Of a stretch of DNA of 64,000 bases, positions 1 to 12,613 are shown piece after piece. The first letter of the stretch is position 1, and each line of letters opens with the position of its first letter. The stretch is from Pseudomonas sp. A34-9. GTDB lineage: Bacteria; Pseudomonadota; Gammaproteobacteria; Pseudomonadales; Pseudomonadaceae. Both the position numbers and the translations under genes were made by a program. The stretch covers positions 832,501-896,500 of the forward strand of contig NZ_CP119967.1 of NCBI RefSeq assembly GCF_029543085.1, read 5' to 3'. Under the pieces are notes generated by a model. The model did no database searches. It worked only from the letters and a program-made list of their open reading frames with translations, and had not been told where the DNA came from.

Positions 1-2233
<2,233 letters not shown>

Positions 2234-2402
2234 ATAACACCCAAGCAATTTGCTGACTCGAGAGAGCACCAGATTGCGGTGTGTGAAGACGAAACGAACC
2301 GAAAGTTCGACTGCACCTAAAAAGGCAGCACAAAACACCGAAAGCTACCACATACCCAATTTGCTGAAGCGCGGCCCTCTGGCCACGATTCGGTACCCGA
2401 AT
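2234..2402 (+). other. 23S-5S internal transcribed spacer
   Basis: This is the roughly 170-bp spacer between the 23S and 5S genes of one rRNA operon. No tRNA gene is visible in it. The segment next to the 23S end should take part in the processing stem of the precursor (established for rRNA operons, not demonstrated here). Confidence 0.85.
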
Positions 2403-2521
2403 TTCTTGACGACCATAGAGCGTTGGAACCACCTGATCCCATCCCGAACTCAGCAGTGAAACGATGCATCGCCGATGGTAGTGTGGGGTTTCCCCATGTG
2501 AGAGTAGGTCATCGTCAAGAT
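2403..2521 (+). rRNA. rrf: 5S ribosomal RNA
   Basis: A complete 5S rRNA gene. The ends TCTTGACGACC and GGTCATCGTCAAGA form the closing helix, and the internal GATCCCATCCCGAACTCAG and GATGGTAGTGTGGGG blocks are characteristic of gamma-proteobacterial 5S. It is the last gene of the rRNA operon and is followed directly by a terminator. Confidence 0.96.
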
Positions 2522-2530
2522 TAAATTCCG

Positions 2531-2566
2531 AAACCCCAATTGCGAAAGCAGTTGGGGTTTTGTTTT
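2531..2566 (+). terminator. rRNA operon intrinsic terminator
   Basis: AAACCCCAA and TTGGGGTTT form a nine-base-pair stem around a short loop, followed by TTGTTTTG. It sits 10 bp after the 5S gene. An open frame that begins inside this stem reads in phase into recC but is not its start. Confidence 0.9.
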
Positions 2567-2674
2567 GCCCGCAGGAAAGTTCTTACAGCATTCGCGGACG
2601 CCGTCCGGCTGTCACAACCTGCCGACAATGCTAAGGTTCTGCCCTGGCTTTCGTACTTTTCCAAGGAAACCTTT

Positions 2675-5600
2675 ATGCCGGACGCCCAGTCCCTCAATGC
2701 TGCATTCATGGTGGTTCAGAGCAATAGCCTGGACGAACTGCGCAGCCTTGTGATCAGCATAATGCGGCGTTATCCGCTGGCTCCCCTGGAAAACGAAATA
2801 GCTCTGGTGCAGAGCAACGGAATTGCCCAGTGGCTCAAATTGGCCTTGGCTGAAGACCCAGAGGAAGACGACCTCGGAGGTTGCGGCATTGCAGCGGCGA
2901 TTGATGTACAACTGCCGGGGAGTTTCATGTGGCAGCTTTATCGCATGGTCTTGGGTCGAGATGAAATTCCTCCCAAATCGCTGCTGGATAAAGCCCCGTT
3001 GACCTGGCGCCTCATGCGCCTGCTTCCCCAAGTTATCGATCGTCCGCATTTTGAACCGCTGCAACGCTTCCTCATCAATGACACTGACTTGCGCAAGCGC
3101 TATCAACTGTCCGAACGTTTAGCGGACCTATTCGACCAGTATCAGGTGTACCGTGCTGACTGGCTGGAAGACTGGGCCGAGGGTCGACATCAGTTGCGCA
3201 GCGTCAGGGGCGAAGTAAAACCACTGCCGCCGACCAGTTGCTGGCAGGCAGAGTTGTGGCGTGCGCTGCTGGATGACGTAGGCGAACAGGGGATGGCGCA
3301 GAGTCGTGCCGGCGTTCACCAACGGTTTATCGAGCGCATCAACAACCTGACCGAAGCTCCTGCGGGATTGCCTTCGCGAGTGATCGTTTTCGGAATTTCT
3401 TCGCTGCCAGCCCAAGTGCTCGAAGCACTGGCCGGGCTTGCGCGTTTCAGTCAGGTCCTGCTGTGTGTACATAATCCCTGCCGACACCACTGGGCCGATA
3501 TTGTTGCCGACAAGGACCTGTTGCGGCATCAATACAAGCGGCAATCGCGCAAGACTGGAATGCCCACAGTCCTGGACCCTGATGCTTTGCATCAACACGC
3601 TCATCCACTATTGGCCGCATGGGGCAAACAAGGCCGGGACTACATCAACCTGCTCGACAGTTATGACGACCCCAACAGCTATCGGGCGGCTTTTCGCGAT
3701 GGTCGCATAGACCTGTTCAGCGATACTCAGCCACACAACCTGCTCAATCAACTACAGGACGACATCCTGGAGTTGCGCCCACTCAATGAAACCCGTGAAC
3801 ACTGGCCCGCTGTTGATCTGACTCTTGATGAGTCGATCCGTTTTCACATTGCCCACAGCGCTCAACGTGAAGTTGAAATACTGCACGACCAGCTTCTGGC
3901 GCGCTTCAGTGCCAACCCGGATCTGCGCCCCCGCGATGTGATCGTGATGGTGCCTGATGTCGATAGCTACGCACCGCATATCCGCGCAGTGTTTGGTCAA
4001 CTTGACCGCCATGATTCGCGGTTCATCCCCTTCACATTGGCGGATCAGGGGCAACGTGGTCGTGATCCACTATTGATCGCGGTCGAACACCTGCTCAAGC
4101 TTCCCGACAGTCGTTTCCCGGTCAGTGAAATTCTCGACCTGCTCGATGTTCCCGCACTTCGCGCGCGTTTTGGTGTGGAGGAGCGCGACCTGCCAACACT
4201 GCACCGCTGGATCGAAGGTGCGGGCGTGCGCTGGGGCATGAATGCCGAGCAACGCGCGGGCCTGGGGTTACCCGACGAATTAGAGCAAAACAGCTGGCAT
4301 TTCGGTTTGCGCCGCATGCTCCTGGGGTATGCCGTCGGCAGCGCCAACGCCTGTGAAGGGATCGAACCTTATGATGAAATCGGCGGACTCGACGCCGCAC
4401 TGATCGGGCCGTTGGTGGCTCTGCTCGATGCCTTGGAACTCGCCCATCAACAGCTCACCCAACCCGCTCAACCCAAGGAGTGGGGGGATCGCTTGCAAGC
4501 GCTGATGCAATTGTTCTTCAAAGCCAGCAACGAGCATGACGACTACTTGTTGACCCAGCTCGAAGAGCTACGTGAGACCTGGCTGGAAACGTGCGAGGCT
4601 GTAGGCCTTGCGGATGAGCTGCCACTGACTGTGGTTCGTGAAGCCTGGCTCGCGGGGCTGGATCAGGGGCGCTTGTCTCAGCGCTTTCTGGCCGGCGCCG
4701 TGAATTTTTGTACGCTGATGCCCATGCGCGCCATTCCATTCAAACTGGTCTGTCTGCTGGGGATGAATGACGGCGATTATCCCCGTGCGCAGCCGCCGCT
4801 GGATTTCGACCTCATGGGCAGCGACTACCGTCCGGGTGATCGTTCGCGGCGTGAGGACGACCGCTATCTTTTGCTTGAAGCGCTTTTGTCAGCACGCAAC
4901 CAGCTGTACATCAGTTGGGTTGGTCGTAGCATCCGCGATAACAGCGAGCGGCCGGCTTCAGTGTTGATCGGCCAATTGCGCGATCACCTCGCCAGCGGCT
5001 GGCGATTGCTCGACGAAAATCGTGATCTGCTGGGTGCCATGACGCAAGAGCATCCGCTGCAGCCGTTCAGTGCGCGCTATTTTCATGAAGGCGATCAGCT
5101 CTTCAGCTATGCCAGTGAATGGCAGGTTCTGCATCAACAGCATGAGCCTCAAAACGAAACTCAGCGACTTACCCCTTATGTACAAGAGGAGCCGTTGAGC
5201 CTTGCTCTGTTGCAGGATTTCTTGCGCAATCCCGTTCGGCATTTTTTCACCCAGCGCCTCAAGGTGTATTTCGAGGCTGCCGAAGCGCCGCTGGCCGACG
5301 AAGAACCCTTCGTATTGGATGCATTGCAGCGCTATACGCTCAGCGACAGTCTGCTCGAAGCCGCTCTCCGGCAACCGGACAATGTCGATCAGGCTCTGAA
5401 TGCCCTGGCCCGACGTCTACAGAACAGCGGTCTGCTGCCAATGGCCGGGTTTGGCGAGTGCCTGCAACGAGAGTTGATCGAACCTTTGCCGGATTTGCTG
5501 CAACGTTATCAACAATTGCTGACACTTTGGCCGACCCCACTGAACAGTGCGATGCCGATCAATCTGGAGTTGCAGGGTTTGCGTCTTGAAGGTTGGCTCG

Positions 5601-6127
5601 CCGGGCTGCACCAGCGCACCGACGGTGGCCTGCTGTCGGTCACGACCATTCCCAACAGCATTGGCTCGATCAAAAGCCGCAAATGGCATCGCCTGACCAA
5701 ACCCTGGATCAATCATCTGGTGGCCTGCGCCAGTGGACTTTCGCTGACGACAGCATTGGTCGCCAGCGACGATACCTTGCTGCTTGAACCCATGGAGCCA
5801 GCACGGGCGATACGTTTCCTTGGTGACTTGCTCCTCGCCTGGCAGGCAGGCATGCGACAGCCGCTGCCAATCGCGGTAAAAACCGCTTTTGCGTGGCTTT
5901 CCCAGACCGATCCCCTGAAGGCCGAAGCCGCGGCACGTAAAGCGTATGAAGGTGACGGGCAGACCAGCGAAGGCGAGCGCCGCGAGAGCCCGGCGTTGTC
6001 TCGGCAATACGCCGACTTCGATGCATTGCTGGAGGACGAAACATTCTCCGGTTGGTGCGGCGCGTTGTACCGCCCACTGTTTGAAGCACCCTGGCGTTCA
6101 CTGTCCACTGAAGGGACTCGCGCATGA
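2675..6127 (+). CDS. recC: RecBCD exonuclease subunit gamma (RecC)
   Basis: RecC is the Chi-recognising subunit of RecBCD, which repairs double-strand breaks and degrades linear DNA in the cytoplasm. The protein is 1150 aa, usual for Pseudomonas RecC. The N-terminal part is an inactivated helicase fold (FMVVQSNSLDELRSL start, then NEIALVQSNGIAQWLK), and the conserved LLGMNDGDYPR block lies near residue 695. The frame is open 135 bp further upstream, but that stretch runs through the rRNA terminator. ATG 2675 is chosen because AAGGA sits at the right distance and the protein begins MPDAQSLN. The stop overlaps the recB start (ATGA), so the three subunits are probably made by coupled translation. 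The order recC-recB-recD without ptrA between them is normal for Pseudomonas. Confidence 0.96.
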   Translation: MPDAQSLNAAFMVVQSNSLDELRSLVISIMRRYPLAPLENEIALVQSNGIAQWLKLALAEDPEEDDLGGCGIAAAIDVQLPGSFMWQLYRMVLGRDEIPPKSLLDKAPLTWRLMRLLPQVIDRPHFEPLQRFLINDTDLRKRYQLSERLADLFDQYQVYRADWLEDWAEGRHQLRSVRGEVKPLPPTSCWQAELWRALLDDVGEQGMAQSRAGVHQRFIERINNLTEAPAGLPSRVIVFGISSLPAQVLEALAGLARFSQVLLCVHNPCRHHWADIVADKDLLRHQYKRQSRKTGMPTVLDPDALHQHAHPLLAAWGKQGRDYINLLDSYDDPNSYRAAFRDGRIDLFSDTQPHNLLNQLQDDILELRPLNETREHWPAVDLTLDESIRFHIAHSAQREVEILHDQLLARFSANPDLRPRDVIVMVPDVDSYAPHIRAVFGQLDRHDSRFIPFTLADQGQRGRDPLLIAVEHLLKLPDSRFPVSEILDLLDVPALRARFGVEERDLPTLHRWIEGAGVRWGMNAEQRAGLGLPDELEQNSWHFGLRRMLLGYAVGSANACEGIEPYDEIGGLDAALIGPLVALLDALELAHQQLTQPAQPKEWGDRLQALMQLFFKASNEHDDYLLTQLEELRETWLETCEAVGLADELPLTVVREAWLAGLDQGRLSQRFLAGAVNFCTLMPMRAIPFKLVCLLGMNDGDYPRAQPPLDFDLMGSDYRPGDRSRREDDRYLLLEALLSARNQLYISWVGRSIRDNSERPASVLIGQLRDHLASGWRLLDENRDLLGAMTQEHPLQPFSARYFHEGDQLFSYASEWQVLHQQHEPQNETQRLTPYVQEEPLSLALLQDFLRNPVRHFFTQRLKVYFEAAEAPLADEEPFVLDALQRYTLSDSLLEAALRQPDNVDQALNALARRLQNSGLLPMAGFGECLQRELIEPLPDLLQRYQQLLTLWPTPLNSAMPINLELQGLRLEGWLAGLHQRTDGGLLSVTTIPNSIGSIKSRKWHRLTKPWINHLVACASGLSLTTALVASDDTLLLEPMEPARAIRFLGDLLLAWQAGMRQPLPIAVKTAFAWLSQTDPLKAEAAARKAYEGDGQTSEGERRESPALSRQYADFDALLEDETFSGWCGALYRPLFEAPWRSLSTEGTRA

Positions 6128-9100
6128 GCACAAAGACACCCCTCGCACTGGCCTTCCCGTTACAGGGCAGCCAGTTGATCGAAGCCAGTGCCGGTACCGG
6201 TAAAACCTTCACGATTTCTGCGCTCTATCTGCGGCTTATCCTGGGGCACGGTGGCGAGTCGAACGGGTTTGGTCGTGAATTGCTGCCGCCGCAAATTCTC
6301 GTTGTCACCTTCACCGATGCCGCGACCAAGGAACTGCGTGAGCGCATACGCACGCGTCTGGCTGAGGCCGCGCGATTTTTTCGTGACGAAACGCCTGCCC
6401 CTGACGGACTGATTACTGAACTGCGCGATCAATTCGAACCACAGCAGTGGCCAGGTTGTGCCAACCGCCTCGATGTCGCTGCGCAATGGATGGACGAGGC
6501 CGCCGTTTCGACCATCCACAGTTGGTGTCAGCGCATGCTACGTGAGCACGCGTTCGACAGCGGCAGCCTGTTCACTCAATCGCTGGAAACCGATCACAGC
6601 GACTTGCTCGGCGAAGTGCTGCGCGATTACTGGCGACTGTTCTGTTACCCGATGCAGGGCGATGCCTTGAACTGGGTTCGTAGCAACTGGGGCGGCCCTG
6701 CGGCATTGCTGCCTCGTGTGCGCGGCCTGTTTGCGAGTGAGCGCGACAGTGACGAGGGAAAGGCTCCGGCAGAGCTGATCGATGAATGCCTGCAAGAGCG
6801 CCGTGCAGCGCTGATCGAACTGAAAATGCCTTGGCGGCAGTGGGCAGACGAATTGCTCGCCATCTGCCAGCAAGGCGTTGCGAGCAAAACCGTCGACGGG
6901 CGCAAGATGCAGGCGCGGTACTTCGAGCCGTGGTTCGAAAAGCTCAAGGCATGGGCTGAAGACGAGTCGCTGGAGCAACTCGATATCGGCACCGGTTTCA
7001 CCCGACTGACCCCCGACGGCATGGCCGAAGCGTGGAAAGGTCAGGCCCCGAACCATCCGGGCCTGGACGCCATGCCAAAGCTCAAGTCGAGTCTCGATGC
7101 ATTGCCGACCCCCGATGCCGCTGTGCTGCAACATGCCGCCAAATGGGTAGGCAGACGCTTTGAAGAAGAGAAGCGGCGTCGCGCCGAGATGGGCTTCGAT
7201 GACATGCTGTTACGTTTGGATGCGGCTTTGCAATCCGACGGTGGTGAACGCCTTGCGACGTTGATTCGCGAGCAATTTCCGGTCGCGCTGATCGATGAGT
7301 TTCAGGACACCGATCCGGTGCAGTACCGAATCTTTGAAAGCATCTATCGCATCGAAGACAACAGTCCCGAGACCGGCTTGTTCCTGATCGGTGATCCGAA
7401 GCAGGCGATCTACGCTTTCCGCGGTGCAGACATCTACACCTATCTGCGCGCGCGTCAGGCCACCACTGGCCGACTGCATACGCTGGGTACCAACTTCCGT
7501 TCCAGCCACGGCATGGTCAACGCGGTCAATCATGTATTCGAGCGCGCCGAGTCCCGAGAGCAGGGCCGCGGCGCGTTTTTGTTCCGCGAGAAAAACGGCG
7601 AAAACCCGGTGCCGTTCCTCCCCGTCGAATCTCAGGGGCGCGGGGAACAGCTGCAAGTTGCCGGGCAAGTTGTCGCGGCGTTGAATGTCTGGCACTTGTC
7701 CACCGACCAGCCACTGTCGGGCGCGGTCTATCGCCAACAGTTGGCAGCCGCGTGCGCCAGCGAAATCACCGCGTTGCTCAATGGCGGGCAAAACGCTAGC
7801 GCAGGGTTCACTCAGGACGGCAAAGACTTCAGAGGCCTGAGGCCGTCCGACATTGCGATTCTCGTACGCGACGGCAAAGAAGCCCAGGCCGTACGTAGTG
7901 AACTCGCCAGCCGAGGTGTGCGCAGTGTTTATCTCTCGGACAAGGATTCGGTATTCGCGGCCCAAGAAGCGCACGATCTGTTGTCCTGGCTCAAGGCCTG
8001 TGCCGAACCGGATGTCGAACGTTCCCTGAAAGCCGCGCTGGCCTGTATCACCTTGAACCTGCCATTGGCAGAGCTAGAACGTCTGAACCAGGACGAGTTG
8101 GTCTGGGAAACCCGAGTCATGCAGTTCCGTGGCTATCGCGAGCTATGGCGCAAGCAAGGCGTGCTGCCGATGTTGCGACGCCTGCTGCACGACTTTCACC
8201 TGCCGCAAACCCTGATGACACGCACGGATGGCGAGCGCGTGCTGACCAACCTTTTGCATCTGTCGGAACTGATGCAGCAAGCGGCTGCGGAACTGGACGG
8301 CGAACAAGCGCTGATCCGCCATCTCGGCGAACTGCTGGCCGTGTCCGGTCAGGCCGGTGAAGAGCAAATTCTGCGTCTGGAGAGTGACGAGCAGCTGGTC
8401 AAAGTCGTGACCATCCACAAGTCCAAGGGCCTGGAATATCCACTGGTGTTCTTGCCGTTCATTTGTTCGGCGAAACCCGTGGATGGCAGCCGCTTGCCGC
8501 TGCATTACCACGACGGCGCGGGAAAGGCCCAGATAAGCCTCAAGCCAACCGCCGAACTGATTGCGCAAGCGGACGACGAGCGTCTGGCCGAAGACCTGCG
8601 CCTGCTCTACGTTGCCCTGACGCGGGCGCAGCACGCCTGTTGGTTGGGCGTGACGGATCTCAAGCGTGGCAATAACAACAGCTCGGTGCTGCACCTCTCT
8701 GCGCTGGGTTATTTGCTCGGTGGTGGCGCATCTCTAGGCGAGTCCAGCGAACTGAAACGCTGGCTGCAAGACCTGCAACAAGATTGCCCGGCCATCAGCA
8801 CCGGTGAAATGCCGCCACCTACCGATGAGCATTACCAGCCGCCACGCAATGACGCCGTGCTGAGTGCCACGCTGTTGCCCAAGCGCAAGGCCAGCGAAAA
8901 CTGGTGGATCGCCTCCTACAGCGCCTTGCGCATCAGCGACGTGTTGAGTGTCGGCAGCGATGAGGCACCGGACAGTCCGCAAGCGCAAAAACTATTCGAT
9001 GATGAGCGCCTCGATCCCGACGCCCCGCGAGAAATCATTTCCGGTGGCGCCGATATCCATCGCTTTCCCCGTGGCCCCAATCCAGGAACGTTTCTTCACG

Positions 9101-9813
9101 GTTTGCTGGAATGGGCCGGTGATGACGGCTTTGCCGTTACCCGCGAGGCGCTGGAAGATGCGATCGCCCGTCGCTGCAACTTGCGTGGCTGGGAAGGCTG
9201 GATTACCACCCTGAGTGACTGGCTGCAGCATCTGCTCAAGTCGCCACTGCCAGTTGCAGGCGGGCAGCCGCCGGTTGTTCTGGAACAGCTGAAGCAATAC
9301 CGCGTCGAGATGGAGTTCTGGTTCGCCAGCCATAAAGTCGACGTGCTCAAACTCGACGAACTGGTCCGGCAGCACACTCACAGGGGCGTGGCCCGCGTGG
9401 CGGCAGAACCGGTGCAACTCAACGGCATGTTCAAAGGCTTTATCGACCTGACCTTTGAACACAATGGCCGTTACTACGTGGCCGACTACAAATCCAACTG
9501 GCTCGGCGTGGATGATCTGGCCTACACCGAGCAGGCCATGGAACAGTCGATCCTCGACAACCGTTATGACCTGCAATACGTGTTGTACCTGCTGGCGTTG
9601 CACCGCCAACTCAAGGCCCGGCTGCCTGATTATGACTACGACCGACATGTCGGCGGGGCGTTGTATCTGTTTCTGCGCGGTACTCGCGCCGACAGTCGCG
9701 GTGTCTATTTTATTCGTCCGCCCCGCGAGCTGATCGAACGCCTCGACCGGATGTTCCAAGGCAAACCCGAACCCAAGACCGAACCCGCCTGGGAACAGGG
9801 AGTCCTGCTATGA
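6124..9813 (+). CDS. recB: RecBCD exonuclease subunit beta (RecB)
   Basis: RecB is the 3'-5' helicase and the sole nuclease of RecBCD. At 1229 aa it has the normal family length. The UvrD-type Walker A motif EASAGTGKTF is at residues 20-29, the Walker B motif IDEFQDTDP near 390, and the motif TIHKSKGLEYP lies before the C-terminal part. The C-terminal RecB-type nuclease is intact: D1108 in GFIDLTFEH and D1121-Y-K1123 in VADYKSNW are the metal and catalytic residues. The ATG overlaps the recC stop and the gene's own stop overlaps the recD ATG, so the stoichiometry is probably kept by coupling. No sign of damage is seen. Confidence 0.97.
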   Translation: MSTKTPLALAFPLQGSQLIEASAGTGKTFTISALYLRLILGHGGESNGFGRELLPPQILVVTFTDAATKELRERIRTRLAEAARFFRDETPAPDGLITELRDQFEPQQWPGCANRLDVAAQWMDEAAVSTIHSWCQRMLREHAFDSGSLFTQSLETDHSDLLGEVLRDYWRLFCYPMQGDALNWVRSNWGGPAALLPRVRGLFASERDSDEGKAPAELIDECLQERRAALIELKMPWRQWADELLAICQQGVASKTVDGRKMQARYFEPWFEKLKAWAEDESLEQLDIGTGFTRLTPDGMAEAWKGQAPNHPGLDAMPKLKSSLDALPTPDAAVLQHAAKWVGRRFEEEKRRRAEMGFDDMLLRLDAALQSDGGERLATLIREQFPVALIDEFQDTDPVQYRIFESIYRIEDNSPETGLFLIGDPKQAIYAFRGADIYTYLRARQATTGRLHTLGTNFRSSHGMVNAVNHVFERAESREQGRGAFLFREKNGENPVPFLPVESQGRGEQLQVAGQVVAALNVWHLSTDQPLSGAVYRQQLAAACASEITALLNGGQNASAGFTQDGKDFRGLRPSDIAILVRDGKEAQAVRSELASRGVRSVYLSDKDSVFAAQEAHDLLSWLKACAEPDVERSLKAALACITLNLPLAELERLNQDELVWETRVMQFRGYRELWRKQGVLPMLRRLLHDFHLPQTLMTRTDGERVLTNLLHLSELMQQAAAELDGEQALIRHLGELLAVSGQAGEEQILRLESDEQLVKVVTIHKSKGLEYPLVFLPFICSAKPVDGSRLPLHYHDGAGKAQISLKPTAELIAQADDERLAEDLRLLYVALTRAQHACWLGVTDLKRGNNNSSVLHLSALGYLLGGGASLGESSELKRWLQDLQQDCPAISTGEMPPPTDEHYQPPRNDAVLSATLLPKRKASENWWIASYSALRISDVLSVGSDEAPDSPQAQKLFDDERLDPDAPREIISGGADIHRFPRGPNPGTFLHGLLEWAGDDGFAVTREALEDAIARRCNLRGWEGWITTLSDWLQHLLKSPLPVAGGQPPVVLEQLKQYRVEMEFWFASHKVDVLKLDELVRQHTHRGVARVAAEPVQLNGMFKGFIDLTFEHNGRYYVADYKSNWLGVDDLAYTEQAMEQSILDNRYDLQYVLYLLALHRQLKARLPDYDYDRHVGGALYLFLRGTRADSRGVYFIRPPRELIERLDRMFQGKPEPKTEPAWEQGVLL

Positions 9814-11918
9814 GCCGCACCTTTGCCGACCTGCTACCCACGCCGTTGGCAGCCGACAGTCTGTCGAAACTTTCGCCGCTGACCAGCGCTGATGACTTGT
9901 TGATATTGCTGACGCGTTGGGTCGAGCGCGGCTGGTTGCGAGCGCTGGACAAAGCATTCGTCGCATTCCTTCACGAACTCGAGCGCGACACGGATCCGCT
10001 GGTGTTGCTCGCGGCGGCCCTGACCAGTCATCAACTTGGCCACGGTCACGTCTGTCTTGATCTGTACGAAACCCTGAAAGCTCCCGACTTCGCACTTTCG
10101 CTGCCCCCCGAAGGAGATGTGCAAGGTGGTGTGTTGTTGCTGCCTTCGCAATTGCTCGAGGCGCTCGATGGTGCTCACTGGTGCAAGGTGCTGGCGGGCA
10201 GCGCTCTGATCGCATTGGCGGCGGATACCAGCGATTTCGCACAGCAACGCCCGTTGGTGTTGGCGGGGAAACGCCTGTATCTGCGACGTTACTGGACCTA
10301 CGAACGGCGCATCGACACGGCGTTGCGCCAGCGCCTGCAACAAGTCGAGCCGACGCCGGACGATCTGCCGCAGCGCTTGAATGAGTTGTTCGGATCAGCG
10401 AGAACCGGCGAGGTAATCGACTGGCAGAAACTCGCCTGTGCCATCGCGACCCGTGGTGCCTTCAGCATCGTTACCGGTGGTCCGGGGACCGGCAAAACCA
10501 CCACGGTCGTGCGTTTGCTGGCCCTGCTTCAAGCGCCCGCAGTCGCTGCCGGTCATCCGCTGCGGATTCGCCTGGCGGCACCGACGGGCAAGGCAGCGGC
10601 GCGGCTGACCGAGTCCATCAGCCAACAAGTGCAGTCGCTGAAAGTCACCGAAGAGGTGCGGGCGAAGATCCCTTGCGACGTCACCACCGTGCACCGTCTG
10701 CTGGGCAGTCGTCCTGGCACCCGGCACTTTCGGCACCATGCCGGCAATCGCCTGCCACTGGATGTGCTGGTGGTCGACGAAGCTTCGATGATCGACCTGG
10801 AAATGATGGCCAATCTGCTCGATGCCTTGCCACCCCATGCCCGACTGGTACTACTCGGCGACAAAGACCAATTGGCCTCTGTGGAGGCCGGTGCGGTGCT
10901 GGGAGATTTATGCCGTGACGCCGAGAGTGGCTGGTACAGCCCGCAGACCCGGCAGTGGCTGGAGTCGGTCAGCGGTGAGTCGCTGCAGGACAGTGGTTTG
11001 CATGAAGACGTCGATGGCGCTCACCCCTTGGCCCAGCAAGTGGTCATGCTGCGTCACTCCCGGCGTTTTGGCGAGGGCAGCGGCATCGGTCAGCTCGCGC
11101 GTCGGGTCAATCAACAGCTGCCGGATGAAGCGCGTCGGTTGCTCGCGGCCGGGCACTATGACGATGTGTATTCGTTGCCGCTCAAGGGCGAACAGGATCA
11201 CAAGCTGGAGCGCCTGTTGCTGGAAGGGCACGGCGACGGCCCGCAGGGTTATCGCCGTTATCTGAGTGTGCTGCGTGATCAGCGTCCACCCTCGGGCCGG
11301 CCACTCGAACATCCGGACTGGGTCGTTTGGGCCCGCGAAATCTTGCAAGCATTCGACACTTTCCAGTTGCTGTGTGCCGTGCGCAAAGGGCCGTGGGGTG
11401 TCGAAGGTCTGAATCAACGCATCACCGCCGCATTGCTCAAAGCACGTCTGATCGAAAACGACCAGCAATGGTACGAAGGCCGTCCGGTCCTGATGACTCG
11501 TAACGATTACGGTCTGGGCTTGATGAACGGCGACATCGGGATCGCCCTCAAGCTGCCCGAGCGCGAAGGGCCCGACGCGGGCAAACCGGTATTGCGCGTG
11601 GCGTTCCCGCGCAACGACGGTCAGGGCGGCGTGCGTTTCGTACTGCCCAGCCGGCTCAATGACGTCGAAACCGTCTACGCGATGACGGTGCACAAGTCCC
11701 AAGGCTCGGAGTTTGCCCACACGGCGCTGATTCTGCCGGATGCCTTGAATCCGGTTTTGACCAAGGAATTGATCTACACCGGCATTACCCGGGCCAAGCA
11801 TTGGTTCACTCTGATCGAATCCCGCGCCGGTGTGTTTGAAGAAGCGGTGCAACGCAGGGTCAAACGCCTGAGCGGACTGATGCTGGAACTGGAGGAGGGG
11901 GACGTGCCTGCGAGGTGA
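9810..11918 (+). CDS. recD: RecBCD exonuclease subunit alpha (RecD)
   Basis: RecD is the 5'-3' superfamily 1B helicase of RecBCD and the one that allows processive unwinding before Chi. The protein is 702 aa. The Walker A motif GGPGTGKTTT begins at residue 223, Walker B is LVVDEASMID, and the C-terminal UvrD-like motif reads TVHKSQGSEF. The ATG lies inside the end of recB (ATGA overlap). The gene ends the recCBD operon; about 120 bp separate it from yfiR and no clear terminator was recognised there. Confidence 0.96.
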   Translation: MSRTFADLLPTPLAADSLSKLSPLTSADDLLILLTRWVERGWLRALDKAFVAFLHELERDTDPLVLLAAALTSHQLGHGHVCLDLYETLKAPDFALSLPPEGDVQGGVLLLPSQLLEALDGAHWCKVLAGSALIALAADTSDFAQQRPLVLAGKRLYLRRYWTYERRIDTALRQRLQQVEPTPDDLPQRLNELFGSARTGEVIDWQKLACAIATRGAFSIVTGGPGTGKTTTVVRLLALLQAPAVAAGHPLRIRLAAPTGKAAARLTESISQQVQSLKVTEEVRAKIPCDVTTVHRLLGSRPGTRHFRHHAGNRLPLDVLVVDEASMIDLEMMANLLDALPPHARLVLLGDKDQLASVEAGAVLGDLCRDAESGWYSPQTRQWLESVSGESLQDSGLHEDVDGAHPLAQQVVMLRHSRRFGEGSGIGQLARRVNQQLPDEARRLLAAGHYDDVYSLPLKGEQDHKLERLLLEGHGDGPQGYRRYLSVLRDQRPPSGRPLEHPDWVVWAREILQAFDTFQLLCAVRKGPWGVEGLNQRITAALLKARLIENDQQWYEGRPVLMTRNDYGLGLMNGDIGIALKLPEREGPDAGKPVLRVAFPRNDGQGGVRFVLPSRLNDVETVYAMTVHKSQGSEFAHTALILPDALNPVLTKELIYTGITRAKHWFTLIESRAGVFEEAVQRRVKRLSGLMLELEEGDVPAR

Positions 11919-12037
11919 AAATCCTGACGATTGACGGCGATTACTGACCAACCGGTCAGAGGTCACTGTCTCGCTGGTGTTTCACTGCTGTGCTATCGTT
12001 GCGGCATCATTTCGCTACGATCCAAGAGAATCCCTGC

Positions 12038-12613
12038 ATGAAGGTGTCTGTCTGGGCGACAGAGCGCGTAGTTGTCTGCAAGCACGCGTTGCTTGTCGGT
12101 CTGCTCTGGTTGTTGACGGGTGCGGCTTTCGCGCAATCACTAGCGCCGACAGGCATGGCCGAACAGCGGGCCAAATCTGTCACGCAGGTTGTTCTTGGCA
12201 TTCTCAGTTACGCGCGCTGGCCAGTGGAACCGGCGCAATTGCGCCTGTGCATCGTCGGCCCGACCGAATACACCGACGATCTGGTCAAAGGCACCACTCA
12301 AGCCACCGGCCGGCCGGTCACCGTACGTCGCCTGCTGGCCGATAACCCGGCCATCGTCAGCGAATGCGATGCGGTGTACATCGGCAAACTCACGCCCGAT
12401 GAACGCAATCGCTTGTTCGCATCGCTGATCGGTCATCCTGTGTTGAGCATCAGCGAAGGCGGGGATCAGTGCACCGTCGGCAGTCTGTTCTGTCTGCGCG
12501 TTGGCGATGACCAGGTATCCTTTGAGGTTAACCTCGACTCCGTAGCCCGCAGCGGCGTGCGCATTCACCCCAGCGTGCTGCAATTGTCGCGTCGCAAACC
12601 GGCGGCGCCATGA
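12038..12613 (+). CDS. yfiR: YfiR family periplasmic repressor of the diguanylate cyclase YfiN
   Basis: YfiR is a periplasmic protein that binds and silences the inner-membrane diguanylate cyclase YfiN (TpbB) until redox or envelope stress releases it (known in P. aeruginosa). This 191-aa protein has a signal peptide with a hydrophobic core (LVGLLWLLTGAAFAQ) and the family's paired cysteines, including LCIVGPTEY, VSECDAVYIG and GDQCTVGSLFCL, which form disulfides. The frame opens 48 bp upstream, but ATG 12038 gives a proper signal peptide. The stop overlaps the yfiN ATG. Neighbours yfiN and yfiB complete the module. Confidence 0.93.
   Translation: MKVSVWATERVVVCKHALLVGLLWLLTGAAFAQSLAPTGMAEQRAKSVTQVVLGILSYARWPVEPAQLRLCIVGPTEYTDDLVKGTTQATGRPVTVRRLLADNPAIVSECDAVYIGKLTPDERNRLFASLIGHPVLSISEGGDQCTVGSLFCLRVGDDQVSFEVNLDSVARSGVRIHPSVLQLSRRKPAAP

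Noticed and set aside
2540..2674. N-terminal extension of recC
   Set aside because: It begins inside the rRNA terminator; ATG 2675 has a ribosome-binding site and fits the family N-terminus.
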